DNA of 17,230 nucleotides from an uncultured Collinsella sp. (GTDB lineage Bacteria; Actinomycetota; Coriobacteriia; Coriobacteriales; Coriobacteriaceae): assembly GCA_902464645.1 (NCBI GenBank), contig CABQKL010000035.1, forward strand, positions 1 through 17,230, written 5' to 3'. Position 1 is the stretch's first letter. Each line of letters starts with the position of its first letter. The position numbers were made by a program, and so were the translations under genes. The notes beneath the pieces are model-generated. The model had not been told where the DNA came from and made no database searches. It worked only from the letters and a program-made list of their open reading frames with translations. Below, in pieces: positions 7,912 to 14,298 of the stretch.

Positions 7912-9066
7912 TTACGAACGTTGCTGCGGTCTCCATGCGCTCACGTTGGCGTCGTACTGGTTAAGCGCGCTGTTGCCGCCTTGTGCGATGGGCGCCAGGA
8001 TCTCGCTCTGACGGGCGCTCAGCGACTCGCCGTCGGGAATGGACAGCGAGATATCCCAGCTCTGGCAGATCACGTCGACACGCTCGTACATCCACTGGGC
8101 AAGCTGCTTTAGATGATCGATGTCCTCCGCATAGACGGTGTCGTCCTGAACCTTGAGGTTATTGAGCTCATCCTGGGTCTTTTTAATCTGATCGCGCAGG
8201 GCATAAGCGCTCTGCGACAGCTCCTGGCGGGTGGAGAGCGGCGTACGCAGATAGCCGTTATTAAACGAATCGATGACCTCGCCGATCTGATCATCGTCGC
8301 TGTACGACACGATGGTCTGGTACAGGCCGTCGAGCCTGGCGTAGAGCTGGTCGTCGGTTAAGACGGTCTCCTCCTGAACGACCTCGGACGCATCCTCTTG
8401 CTTGGACTCTTTCTCGGTGGCCTCGCCCTTTTGGCGCGACGGGAAGGTGGTCTTGGCGGCCTGGCCAAACTGGTCGTAGAAGCCGGGCATGACGCCCATA
8501 GGATCGGCAGTCACAAACCAATACGCACCACCGCACACGGCGGCGAGCACCGCGATGACGATAAGCGGTTTGGGGATATGGCGCTTGTGCTTGTGATAGG
8601 CATCCTCGTCGGGATGGACCTTGCGCTTGGCCTTTTGCTTTTTGGGCTGGACATCATCGCGCAGGGACACCGGTGTGGGGATATCGACCTTGGGGATGCC
8701 AAAGTCCTTATCGAAGGCAGGCAGCACGCAGGTCTCGTTGGGATCGGCGGCATCCGAGAGCACCGCGGCGGCAGAGGCCGGCGCATGGGGCACCTCGGTA
8801 TCGATCTGCTCCTGCGTCAAGCGCGGAAAGCCGGCCGTGCGCCCTGCGGCCAGGTCGGATGCGGCCGCGTCCTCGGAAAGGATGCCCGGCGCGGGGCGTC
8901 CGCACTTGGGACAGGTACGGTCATGCGGGGACAGACGGGCGCCGCAGCCGTCGCAGAACACGAACTCGGTATGCTCGGGGCCATCGCCCGGACCAACGTA
9001 TGCGTTGCAATAGGGGCAGAACGAGGCGCCGTCCTCTATGGTCTTAAGGCAGTGCGGGCAGATCAC
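7912..9066 (-). CDS. Zinc-ribbon protein with one transmembrane segment, function unknown
   Basis: I do not recognise a named gene. The 384-residue protein begins with two zinc-ribbon units: C3-P-H-C6 with C17-P-Y-C20, and C38-D-G-C41 with C52-P-K-C55. A disordered Ala/Asp-rich region (about 60-140), a Lys/His-rich basic stretch (about 141-166) and one membrane segment (about 167-185) follow. The remaining 200 residues should be outside and are charged and probably helical (for example DDQLYARLDGLYQTIV and DQIKKTQDELNNL). The start is GTG at 9066, with AGAGGA just upstream; a TTG at 9087 in the same frame has no ribosome site. The next gene downstream has its own promoter, so this may be a single-gene transcript. 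The layout resembles zinc-ribbon membrane proteins of Gram-positive bacteria in general; no function is claimed. Confidence 0.85.
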   Translation of the reverse strand: MICPHCLKTIEDGASFCPYCNAYVGPGDGPEHTEFVFCDGCGARLSPHDRTCPKCGRPAPGILSEDAAASDLAAGRTAGFPRLTQEQIDTEVPHAPASAAAVLSDAADPNETCVLPAFDKDFGIPKVDIPTPVSLRDDVQPKKQKAKRKVHPDEDAYHKHKRHIPKPLIVIAVLAAVCGGAYWFVTADPMGVMPGFYDQFGQAAKTTFPSRQKGEATEKESKQEDASEVVQEETVLTDDQLYARLDGLYQTIVSYSDDDQIGEVIDSFNNGYLRTPLSTRQELSQSAYALRDQIKKTQDELNNLKVQDDTVYAEDIDHLKQLAQWMYERVDVICQSWDISLSIPDGESLSARQSEILAPIAQGGNSALNQYDANVSAWRPQQRS

Positions 9067-9175
9067 GGCTTCCTCTTTTCGGAGCAATTCATACAGTCGA
9101 GGTTAGAGCATAACATCGCCACGCCCCCACAGGAGCAAGGCACCAATTCAACATCGCCAGGGTAGTCTTTGTGGA

Positions 9176-9218
9176 GGGATGATTTTTCTGGGACGGGGAT
9201 TAGAAAATCATCCCCCGT
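9176..9218. repeat. Nested inverted repeat between the zinc-ribbon gene and the ATPase
   Basis: GGGATGATTTTTCT (9176-9189) is matched by AGAAAATCATCCC (9202-9214), giving a 13-bp stem with one extra T and a 12-base loop. A second, mutually exclusive stem pairs ACGGGGAT (9193-9200) with ATCCCCCGT (9210-9218) around one bulged C. No U-run follows on either strand, so it is not a standard intrinsic terminator, although it lies just after the ATPase stop (9229). It looks like a REP-type intergenic palindrome or a processed 3' end. The rest of the gap 9067-9228 shows no gene and no convincing promoter. Confidence 0.7.
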
Positions 9219-9228
9219 GCGGCTGAAG

Positions 9229-11967
9229 CTAGGCTTTATTTGCGGGCTTTTTCTTCTTGCTGGGCATCGAGACCTTGATGCCTTGGGCCGATTTGGTCAC
9301 ACGCGAGCGAGTGACGCCCGTGCCCTTCTTTTTCTTGGGCTGGGCCTTTTCCGCACCCTCGAGCGCGCGAACCTCGGCCTCGCGAGCGGTGCGCTCCTCA
9401 CGGCGCTGCGCCATACCGGCGGCGACGCGCTTGGCAAAACGCTGGGCAGTTGAGCCCGTCGAGCTCACCTTGCCGCCACCACGACCCAGACGGACGCGAA
9501 CGCCACGGCCAAAGCCGGTGGCAGCATGGCGACGACGCGGCTTAAGCGAATCCATCATCGTGGCGAGCTTAAAGAACACCGTGCAGGTAAAGACGACGAT
9601 CGCCAGCAAGATAACGGCCTCGCCCATCGACAGGTTGGCGATGGACAGCAGCTGCGGGAATCCGATAACACCCGCCAGGATGCCGACGACGACAAACACA
9701 AAAAGCACCACACGCAAGGGCGTAAGCGGCTGCGAGATACGCCAGATCAGACTCACGCTCGCCGCACACGACGTAAGCAGGCACATGGTCGAAAGCGTGA
9801 GCTGGTTAAAGCCAAACACGCGCGCTACAAAGATATCGAGCGCCGCAGCCATAATAACCGCCAGCGACGCCGGCAACGCACGCTTGAGCACGTTGGTCAA
9901 GAATGACCCCTTCACGCGGGCGTTGTTGGGCTCCAAACCCAGCACAAAGCCCGGCGCGCCGATGCAGAAGAAGTTGATGAGTGTCATCTGAATCGGCTCG
10001 AAGGGATACGGCGGAAACGCGATGCACAGCGCCGCCAAGCCCATCGAGAACAGCGTCTTGGTCAGAAACAGCGCCGCAGAGCGCTGCAAGTTGTTGATGG
10101 AGCGACGGCCCTCGGCCACCACGGCGGGCATCGAGGCAAAATCATTGTCGACCAGCACGATCTCGGCCACGTTGCGCGCGGCATCGGAGCCGGCGGCCAT
10201 GGCCACGGAGCAGTCTGCCTCCTTGAGCGCCAGCACGTCGTTGACGCCGTCGCCCGTCATGGCAACGGTATGGTCGCGACGCTTGAGCGCCTGCACGAGC
10301 TCGCGCTTCTGTTGCGGGGTCACGCGACCAAAGACGTGATAGCGGTCCACCGCCGCATCAATCTTGGACGGCGTATCAAGCGTCGTGGCGTCGACGTAGG
10401 CATCGGCCCCCGGAACGCCCACCACGCGCGCGATCGACGACACCGTGCGCGGGTCGTCGCCGCTGATAACGTTGAGGGTCACGCCCTGCTCGTTAAAGTA
10501 GCCGATGGTCTCGGCGGCCGAAGTGCGAATCTCATCGCGAATGGTCACAAAGCCCACGGGCTCGGCCTCGCCCACCATATCGCCATCGGGCGTAAAGCCG
10601 TCCACGCGCGCCACCACGAGAACGCGGCAGGTATCGGCAAGCTCGGCCACCCGGTTCTCGACCTGGGCAAACGCACGATCAGAGAGCACAAACTGCGCGG
10701 CGCCCATCACATAGGAGCCCTGCGCAAACGAGGCGCCGCTCCACTTTTTGGACGAAGAGAACGGAATGACCGCCAGCGGCTCGGACACCTCGACCGGGCG
10801 GTCGGCGTAGTAGTTGAGCAGCGCCTGACAGGTCTCGTTGGCGTCTGCCGAGGTGGCACGCGCTACGTTGGCAAGCGCAAAATCGAGGACCGTGGTCTCG
10901 ACGGGGACAGCTGCCTCGTCCGAGTCCGCGCCAAAGCCAACGCCCTCAACAGGCAGCGGGTAGGTACCCTCGACCTCCATACGGCCCGAGGTAATGGTGC
11001 CCGTCTTGTCCAGGCACAGCACGTCGACGCGCGCGAGCGTCTCGATACAGTAGAGCTGCTGCGCGAGTACCTTGCGGCGCGCCAGGCGCACCGTGGCGAT
11101 GGCAAGCACCGACGAAGTCAGCAGCACCAGGCCCTGCGGAATCATGCCCAAAAGAGCGCCCACCGTAGACAGCAGCGCCGACGAAGGCACGCGACCGGCA
11201 AGCAGCTCGGAAAAACACCACGAAAGCGCGCTATCGCCCGGCGTACCGGCGGCATCCCACAGCTCGCTCACACTCGAGGCAAAGAGCGCCAGGCCGAGCG
11301 GAATCATAATGAGGCTCGCAAAGCGCACGATGGCGTTGAGCGCGTTCATGATCTCGGAATTGACCTTTTTGACGTACTTGGCCTCGTTGTTGATCTTGGC
11401 CACGTAGTTGTCGGCGCCAACATGGATCACGCGGGCGCGCAGCAGGCCCGAGTCGATAAAGCTGCCGCTCATGAGCTCGGAGCCGGGCTGCTTTTTGATG
11501 AGATCGCTCTCGCCCGTCAGCAGGCTCTCGTTCACGAGTGCCTCACCCGACACCACCACGGCGTCGGCGGGAATCTGGTCGCCGCGCCCCAGGCGAATGA
11601 TATCGTCGAGCACGATCTGGTCCAGGTCGAGCTCTACCTCGGCGCCGTCGCGCACCGCGATGGCCTTCTTAGAGGTGAGCAGCGTAAGCTTATCGACCAT
11701 CCGCTTGGAGCGCATGGACTGGATGACGCCAATTGCCGTGTTCAAGAACACCACGAACAGGAACGTCAGGTTCTTAAACGAACCGGTCAGCAACACCAAA
11801 ATCGCCAAGACCACGTTGATCAAGTTAAACAGCGTGCAGAGGTTCTCGATGATGAGCTCGCGGACCGACTTGGTCTTGAGTTCCATGTTGCGGTTGATCT
11901 TACCGGCGGCGATGCGCTCCTCGACCTCGGCGGTCGAGAGTCCGTGCTCGATATCCGTTGCTGCCAT
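9229..11967 (-). CDS. Cation-transporting P-type ATPase with basic C-terminal tail
   Basis: This is a membrane pump driven by ATP through a phospho-aspartate intermediate. The 912 residues hold all core motifs: TGES (151-154, actuator), DKTGT (320-324, phosphorylated D320), a KKWSGASF-like nucleotide-site segment (407-414), ISGDDPRTV (501-509) and MTGDGVND (570-577). Membrane segments flank these: two pairs at about 46-61/67-82 and 215-232/264-291, and six C-terminal ones from about 632 to 802. In M4 the conserved motif reads IPQGL (276-280). There is no metal-binding N-terminal domain, which argues against a Cu/Zn pump; it resembles Ca/Mg-type or CtpE-like actinobacterial ATPases, but the ion cannot be read from the sequence. 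After about 810 a 102-residue Lys/Arg-rich tail follows. ATG at 11967 is chosen because GGGA lies upstream; ATG 11979 would add four residues. Longer starts run into the tRNA. Confidence 0.9.
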   Translation of the reverse strand: MAATDIEHGLSTAEVEERIAAGKINRNMELKTKSVRELIIENLCTLFNLINVVLAILVLLTGSFKNLTFLFVVFLNTAIGVIQSMRSKRMVDKLTLLTSKKAIAVRDGAEVELDLDQIVLDDIIRLGRGDQIPADAVVVSGEALVNESLLTGESDLIKKQPGSELMSGSFIDSGLLRARVIHVGADNYVAKINNEAKYVKKVNSEIMNALNAIVRFASLIMIPLGLALFASSVSELWDAAGTPGDSALSWCFSELLAGRVPSSALLSTVGALLGMIPQGLVLLTSSVLAIATVRLARRKVLAQQLYCIETLARVDVLCLDKTGTITSGRMEVEGTYPLPVEGVGFGADSDEAAVPVETTVLDFALANVARATSADANETCQALLNYYADRPVEVSEPLAVIPFSSSKKWSGASFAQGSYVMGAAQFVLSDRAFAQVENRVAELADTCRVLVVARVDGFTPDGDMVGEAEPVGFVTIRDEIRTSAAETIGYFNEQGVTLNVISGDDPRTVSSIARVVGVPGADAYVDATTLDTPSKIDAAVDRYHVFGRVTPQQKRELVQALKRRDHTVAMTGDGVNDVLALKEADCSVAMAAGSDAARNVAEIVLVDNDFASMPAVVAEGRRSINNLQRSAALFLTKTLFSMGLAALCIAFPPYPFEPIQMTLINFFCIGAPGFVLGLEPNNARVKGSFLTNVLKRALPASLAVIMAAALDIFVARVFGFNQLTLSTMCLLTSCAASVSLIWRISQPLTPLRVVLFVFVVVGILAGVIGFPQLLSIANLSMGEAVILLAIVVFTCTVFFKLATMMDSLKPRRRHAATGFGRGVRVRLGRGGGKVSSTGSTAQRFAKRVAAGMAQRREERTAREAEVRALEGAEKAQPKKKKGTGVTRSRVTKSAQGIKVSMPSKKKKPANKA

Positions 11968-11995
11968 ACCTTGTCCCATCACGTCGCGTCGGTAT

Positions 11996-12031
11996 AAGAA
12001 AACCGCCCGGACCATGCGAGGTTCGGACGGT
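11996..12031 (-). terminator. Intrinsic terminator after tRNA-Arg
   Basis: Minus-strand ACCGTCCGAACC (12031-12020) pairs with GGTCCGGGCGGT (12013-12002) around a six-base loop, with one A-C mismatch and one G-U pair. The run TTTTCTT follows directly. It begins 15 bases after the tRNA and ends about 29 bases before the ATPase start, so it should end the tRNA transcript and limit read-through into the ATPase gene. Confidence 0.85.
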
Positions 12032-12045
12032 CTTACGTTCGAGGG

Positions 12046-12119
12046 TGCCCCATGTTGGATTCGAACCAACGGCCTTCTGCTCCGGAGGCAGACGCTCTAA
12101 TCCCCTGAGCTAATAGGGC
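12046..12119 (-). tRNA. tRNA-Arg (anticodon CCG)
   Basis: The minus strand folds into a full cloverleaf of 74 bases. The acceptor stem pairs GCCCTAT with ATGGGGC (one G-U); the D arm is GCTC/GAGC; the anticodon stem TCTGC/GCAGA holds the loop CTCCGGA with anticodon CCG at 12085-12083; the T arm is GTTGG-TTCGAAT-CCAAC. The discriminator base is A (12046). CCA is not encoded, since CCC follows the discriminator, so CCA must be added after transcription. It reads the Arg codon CGG. No att-like duplication or integrase is visible nearby. Confidence 0.96.
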
Positions 12120-12130
12120 GAACGGTTGGC

Positions 12131-12160
12131 ATTATACCCAAGTGCGCCACGGGCTAACAA
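12131..12160 (-). promoter_or_regulatory. Promoter of tRNA-Arg
   Basis: On the minus strand TTGTTA (12160-12155) and a perfect TATAAT (12136-12131) are 18 bases apart. The expected start of transcription near 12124 lies about five bases before the mature tRNA 5' end. The next 80 bases to the right hold no other feature I can support. Confidence 0.8.
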
Positions 12161-12239
12161 AAGAATAGAAAAAGCTTTGCAATTACGTGGGAGACACGGC
12201 GCAGAGGCTCACCTTAGAACGCAAAAGTGAAACAATTAG

Positions 12240-12245
12240 TATAAA
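12240..12245 (+). promoter_or_regulatory. Candidate -10 element of the aro operon
   Basis: TATAAA at 12240-12245 matches five of six -10 positions. The expected start of transcription would be near 12251, which is the A of an ATG. No good -35 hexamer lies at 16-19 bases upstream (the best is TAGAAC at 12215, spacing 19). The site is proposed because the operon must start within this short divergent gap. Confidence 0.4.
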
Positions 12246-12250
12246 CTCTC

Positions 12251-12325
12251 ATGCACATATATAACGGCTCGCGATGCGGGCCGTTTTTGCAAGAGCTATC
12301 CATCGAGGTGAGAGGCACACCATGA
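12251..12325 (+). CDS. Possible leader peptide ORF of the aro operon
   Basis: An ATG at 12251 opens a 24-codon frame (begins MHIYNGSRCGPFLQ) whose TGA overlaps the aroF start codon as ATGA. It has no ribosome site, but the candidate -10 would place transcription start on its first base, so it could be a leaderless message, a mode common in actinobacteria. The terminator-like hairpin lies inside it. It carries single Tyr (codon 4) and Phe (codon 12) codons, not the runs of a classic attenuator peptide. It may be chance. Confidence 0.25.
   Translation: MHIYNGSRCGPFLQELSIEVRGTP
12264..12288 (+). terminator. Terminator-like hairpin in the aroF leader (candidate attenuator)
   Basis: ACGGCTCGC (12264-12272) pairs with GCGGGCCGT (12276-12284) in a nine-bp stem (one G-U pair) with a GAT loop, followed by a run of five T (12284-12288). 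This has the form of an intrinsic terminator on the plus strand. No plus-strand gene lies upstream for it to end, and aroF begins 34 bases later, so premature termination of the aro operon is the most likely role. I see no T-box or known riboswitch core in the leader. Confidence 0.7.
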
Positions 12326-13344
12326 TTGCGATTTTAAAGCAGAGCGCCAGCGACGAGGCCGTCGCCCATATCGTCAGCTGGATTGAGAAGAAGGGTCTCA
12401 AGACCGACGTCTCGCGCGGCGAGAACGAGACCATCATCGGCCTGGTGGGCGATACGACCAAGATCGACCCGTTCTTGCTCGAGTCCATGGATGTCGTCGA
12501 GCGCGTGCAGCGCGTCTCCGAGCCCTTTAAGCGTGCCAACCGCAAGTTCCACCCTGAGGACTCCGTCATCGACTGCGGCCACGGCGTCAAGATCGGCGGC
12601 GACCAGTTCCAGGTCATCGCCGGACCCTGCTCCGTCGAGGGCGAAAACCTCATTCGCATCGCACGCCGCGTAAAGGCCGCCGGCGCCACGATGCTGCGCG
12701 GTGGCGCCTACAAGCCCCGCACCTCCCCTTACGCCTACCAGGGCATGGGTCCCGCCGGCCTGGACCTGCTATGCGAGGCATCCGCCGAGCTCGACATGCC
12801 GATCGTCACCGAGATCATGGACCCGCGCGACGTGCAGGTCTTCTTGGATAAGAAGATCGACGTCATGCAGATCGGCGCCCGCAACGCGCAGAACTTCCCC
12901 CTGCTCAAGGAGGTCGGCAAGACCAAGACCCCGGTCCTGCTCAAGCGCGGCATGTCCGGCACCGTCGACGAGTTGCTCATGGCTGCCGAGTACATCATGA
13001 GCGAGGGCAACGACAACGTCATCCTGTGCGAGCGCGGCATTCGCACCTTCGAGACCCGCACCCGCAACACCTTCGACCTCAACGCCGTGCCGGTGCTGCA
13101 CCACCTATCGCACCTGCCCGTCGTCGCCGACCCCAGCCACGCCACCGGCTACACCCGCTATGTCGAGCCCATGGCGCTCGCCGCGACTGCCTGCGGCGCC
13201 AACGGTCTGGAGATCGAGGTCCACGACGACCCGAGCCGCGCATGGTCCGACGGCGCTCAGGCCCTCACCCCCGACCAGTTCGACGACACCATGCGCCGTA
13301 TCCGCGCCATCCGCGAGGTCGTCTGCCAAGAGACCATGGAGTAG
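12322..13344 (+). CDS. aroF: 3-deoxy-7-phosphoheptulonate (DAHP) synthase with regulatory N-domain
   Basis: The enzyme condenses phosphoenolpyruvate and erythrose 4-phosphate, the first step of the shikimate pathway. The 340 residues match the size of the Thermotoga-type enzyme. Residues 1 to about 70 form a ferredoxin-like regulatory domain, which in that family binds Tyr or Phe for feedback inhibition. The barrel has GPCSVE (101-106), LRGGAYKPRTSPY (125-137), QIGARNAQNF (183-192), LKRGMSGT (207-214) and ADPSHATG (269-276). C103, H273, E299 and D310 fit the metal ligands known for the Thermotoga enzyme. ATG at 12322 has GAGAGG six bases upstream; upstream in-frame codons overlap the leader hairpin. 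First gene of the aro operon, three bases before tyrA. The symbol aroF follows this subtype; some annotators use aroA or aroG for it. Confidence 0.94.
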   Translation: MIAILKQSASDEAVAHIVSWIEKKGLKTDVSRGENETIIGLVGDTTKIDPFLLESMDVVERVQRVSEPFKRANRKFHPEDSVIDCGHGVKIGGDQFQVIAGPCSVEGENLIRIARRVKAAGATMLRGGAYKPRTSPYAYQGMGPAGLDLLCEASAELDMPIVTEIMDPRDVQVFLDKKIDVMQIGARNAQNFPLLKEVGKTKTPVLLKRGMSGTVDELLMAAEYIMSEGNDNVILCERGIRTFETRTRNTFDLNAVPVLHHLSHLPVVADPSHATGYTRYVEPMALAATACGANGLEIEVHDDPSRAWSDGAQALTPDQFDDTMRRIRAIREVVCQETME

Positions 13345-13347
13345 GCC

Positions 13348-14262
13348 ATGGGTACGGTGAGAAACGCACGCGTCAACCAAGGCGGCCCCAAGTGCGCCGG
13401 CATCGTGGGCCTGGGCCTCATCGGCGGCAGCTTTGCCCGCGGCTATGCGCAGGCGGGCGTTCGCGTGCTTGCCTGGGACCCCGACGATGACGTGATGACG
13501 GCCGCCAGCATGGGCACCGTCGCCGGCGAGCTCAACGACGAGACGCTCGGCGAGTGCGACATCATCGTGCTGGCCTGTTACCCCGAGGCCTGCATCGAGT
13601 GGCTCGAGGCGCACGCCCAAGCGCTCGCCGACGCCACCGATACCGAGGCCATCATGGGGCCCGTGGTGATTGACACCGTGGGCGTGAAGGGCATCGTGTG
13701 CGAGCGTGCCTTTGAGCTCGCCCGCGAGCACGGTTTTTACTTTGTGGGCGCTCACCCCATGGCAGGCACCCAGTTCTCGGGCTACGCCCACTCCCGTGCC
13801 GACCTGTTCCAGGACGCCCCGCTGGTGCTCGTACCGCCCGCGGTGGACGACGCCCTTAAGCTCGAGCTTTTAGGCCAGGTGCGCGAAATGGTGCGCCCCC
13901 TGGGCTTTGCTAAGTTCAGCGTGACCAGCGCTGCCGAGCACGACCGCGTGATTGCCTTTACGAGCCAGCTCGCGCACGTCGTCTCAAACGCCTACGTCAA
14001 AAGCCCGACTGCCCAGGTTCACCACGGTTTTTCGGCCGGTAGCTACCGCGACCTTACCCGCGTGGCGCACCTCAACCCCCAGATGTGGTCGGAGCTCATG
14101 ATCGACGACGCCGACGCGCTCGCCTTCGAGATTGACCATCTGATCGAGGCACTCGGAGCCTACAGCCGAGCGCTCAAAGACCACGACCAGCGCTATCTGG
14201 AGAACCTCCTTGCCGAGGGCGACCGCATTAAGCGCGCGCTCGACGACGAGGCCTCCCGCTAG
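13348..14262 (+). CDS. tyrA: Prephenate dehydrogenase
   Basis: TyrA oxidatively decarboxylates prephenate to 4-hydroxyphenylpyruvate, the precursor of tyrosine, with NAD(P). The 304 residues show the Rossmann dinucleotide motif GLGLIGGS at 21-28, DTVGVK at 109-114, HPMAGT at 136-141 (H136 fits the conserved catalytic His), and a helical C-terminal dimerisation part with FTSQLAHVVSNAY at 204-216. An acidic D44 after the second strand suggests NAD preference, by general Rossmann logic. There is no C-terminal ACT domain and no fused chorismate mutase, so tyrosine feedback at this enzyme is not evident. ATG at 13348 is preceded by GGAG. It lies 3 bp after aroF and 36 bp before aroB. Arogenate dehydrogenase activity cannot be excluded from sequence. 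Confidence 0.92.
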   Translation: MGTVRNARVNQGGPKCAGIVGLGLIGGSFARGYAQAGVRVLAWDPDDDVMTAASMGTVAGELNDETLGECDIIVLACYPEACIEWLEAHAQALADATDTEAIMGPVVIDTVGVKGIVCERAFELAREHGFYFVGAHPMAGTQFSGYAHSRADLFQDAPLVLVPPAVDDALKLELLGQVREMVRPLGFAKFSVTSAAEHDRVIAFTSQLAHVVSNAYVKSPTAQVHHGFSAGSYRDLTRVAHLNPQMWSELMIDDADALAFEIDHLIEALGAYSRALKDHDQRYLENLLAEGDRIKRALDDEASR

Positions 14263-14298
14263 ATCATCCATCACGCCAGGTCGAAAGGACCGAAGCTT

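Noticed and set aside
10270..11997. 575-codon plus-strand open frame
   Set aside because: It is antisense to the P-type ATPase, rich in Arg, His and Gln, with no motif; a codon-bias shadow.
11968..12069. Longer ATPase N terminus starting at 12069
   Set aside because: The added 34 residues would be encoded by the tRNA 3' end and its terminator. The ribosome site supports the start at 11967.
12046..12119. tRNA-Arg as an integration site for a mobile element
   Set aside because: No duplicated tRNA 3' end, integrase or foreign-looking genes lie on either side; both flanks are core genes.
12208..12312. CTCACCT (12208-12214) can pair with AGGTGAG (12306-12312) near the aroF ribosome site
   Set aside because: Seven-base complements to Shine-Dalgarno-like sequence arise often by chance, and the likely transcription start at about 12251 would leave the first arm out of the RNA.
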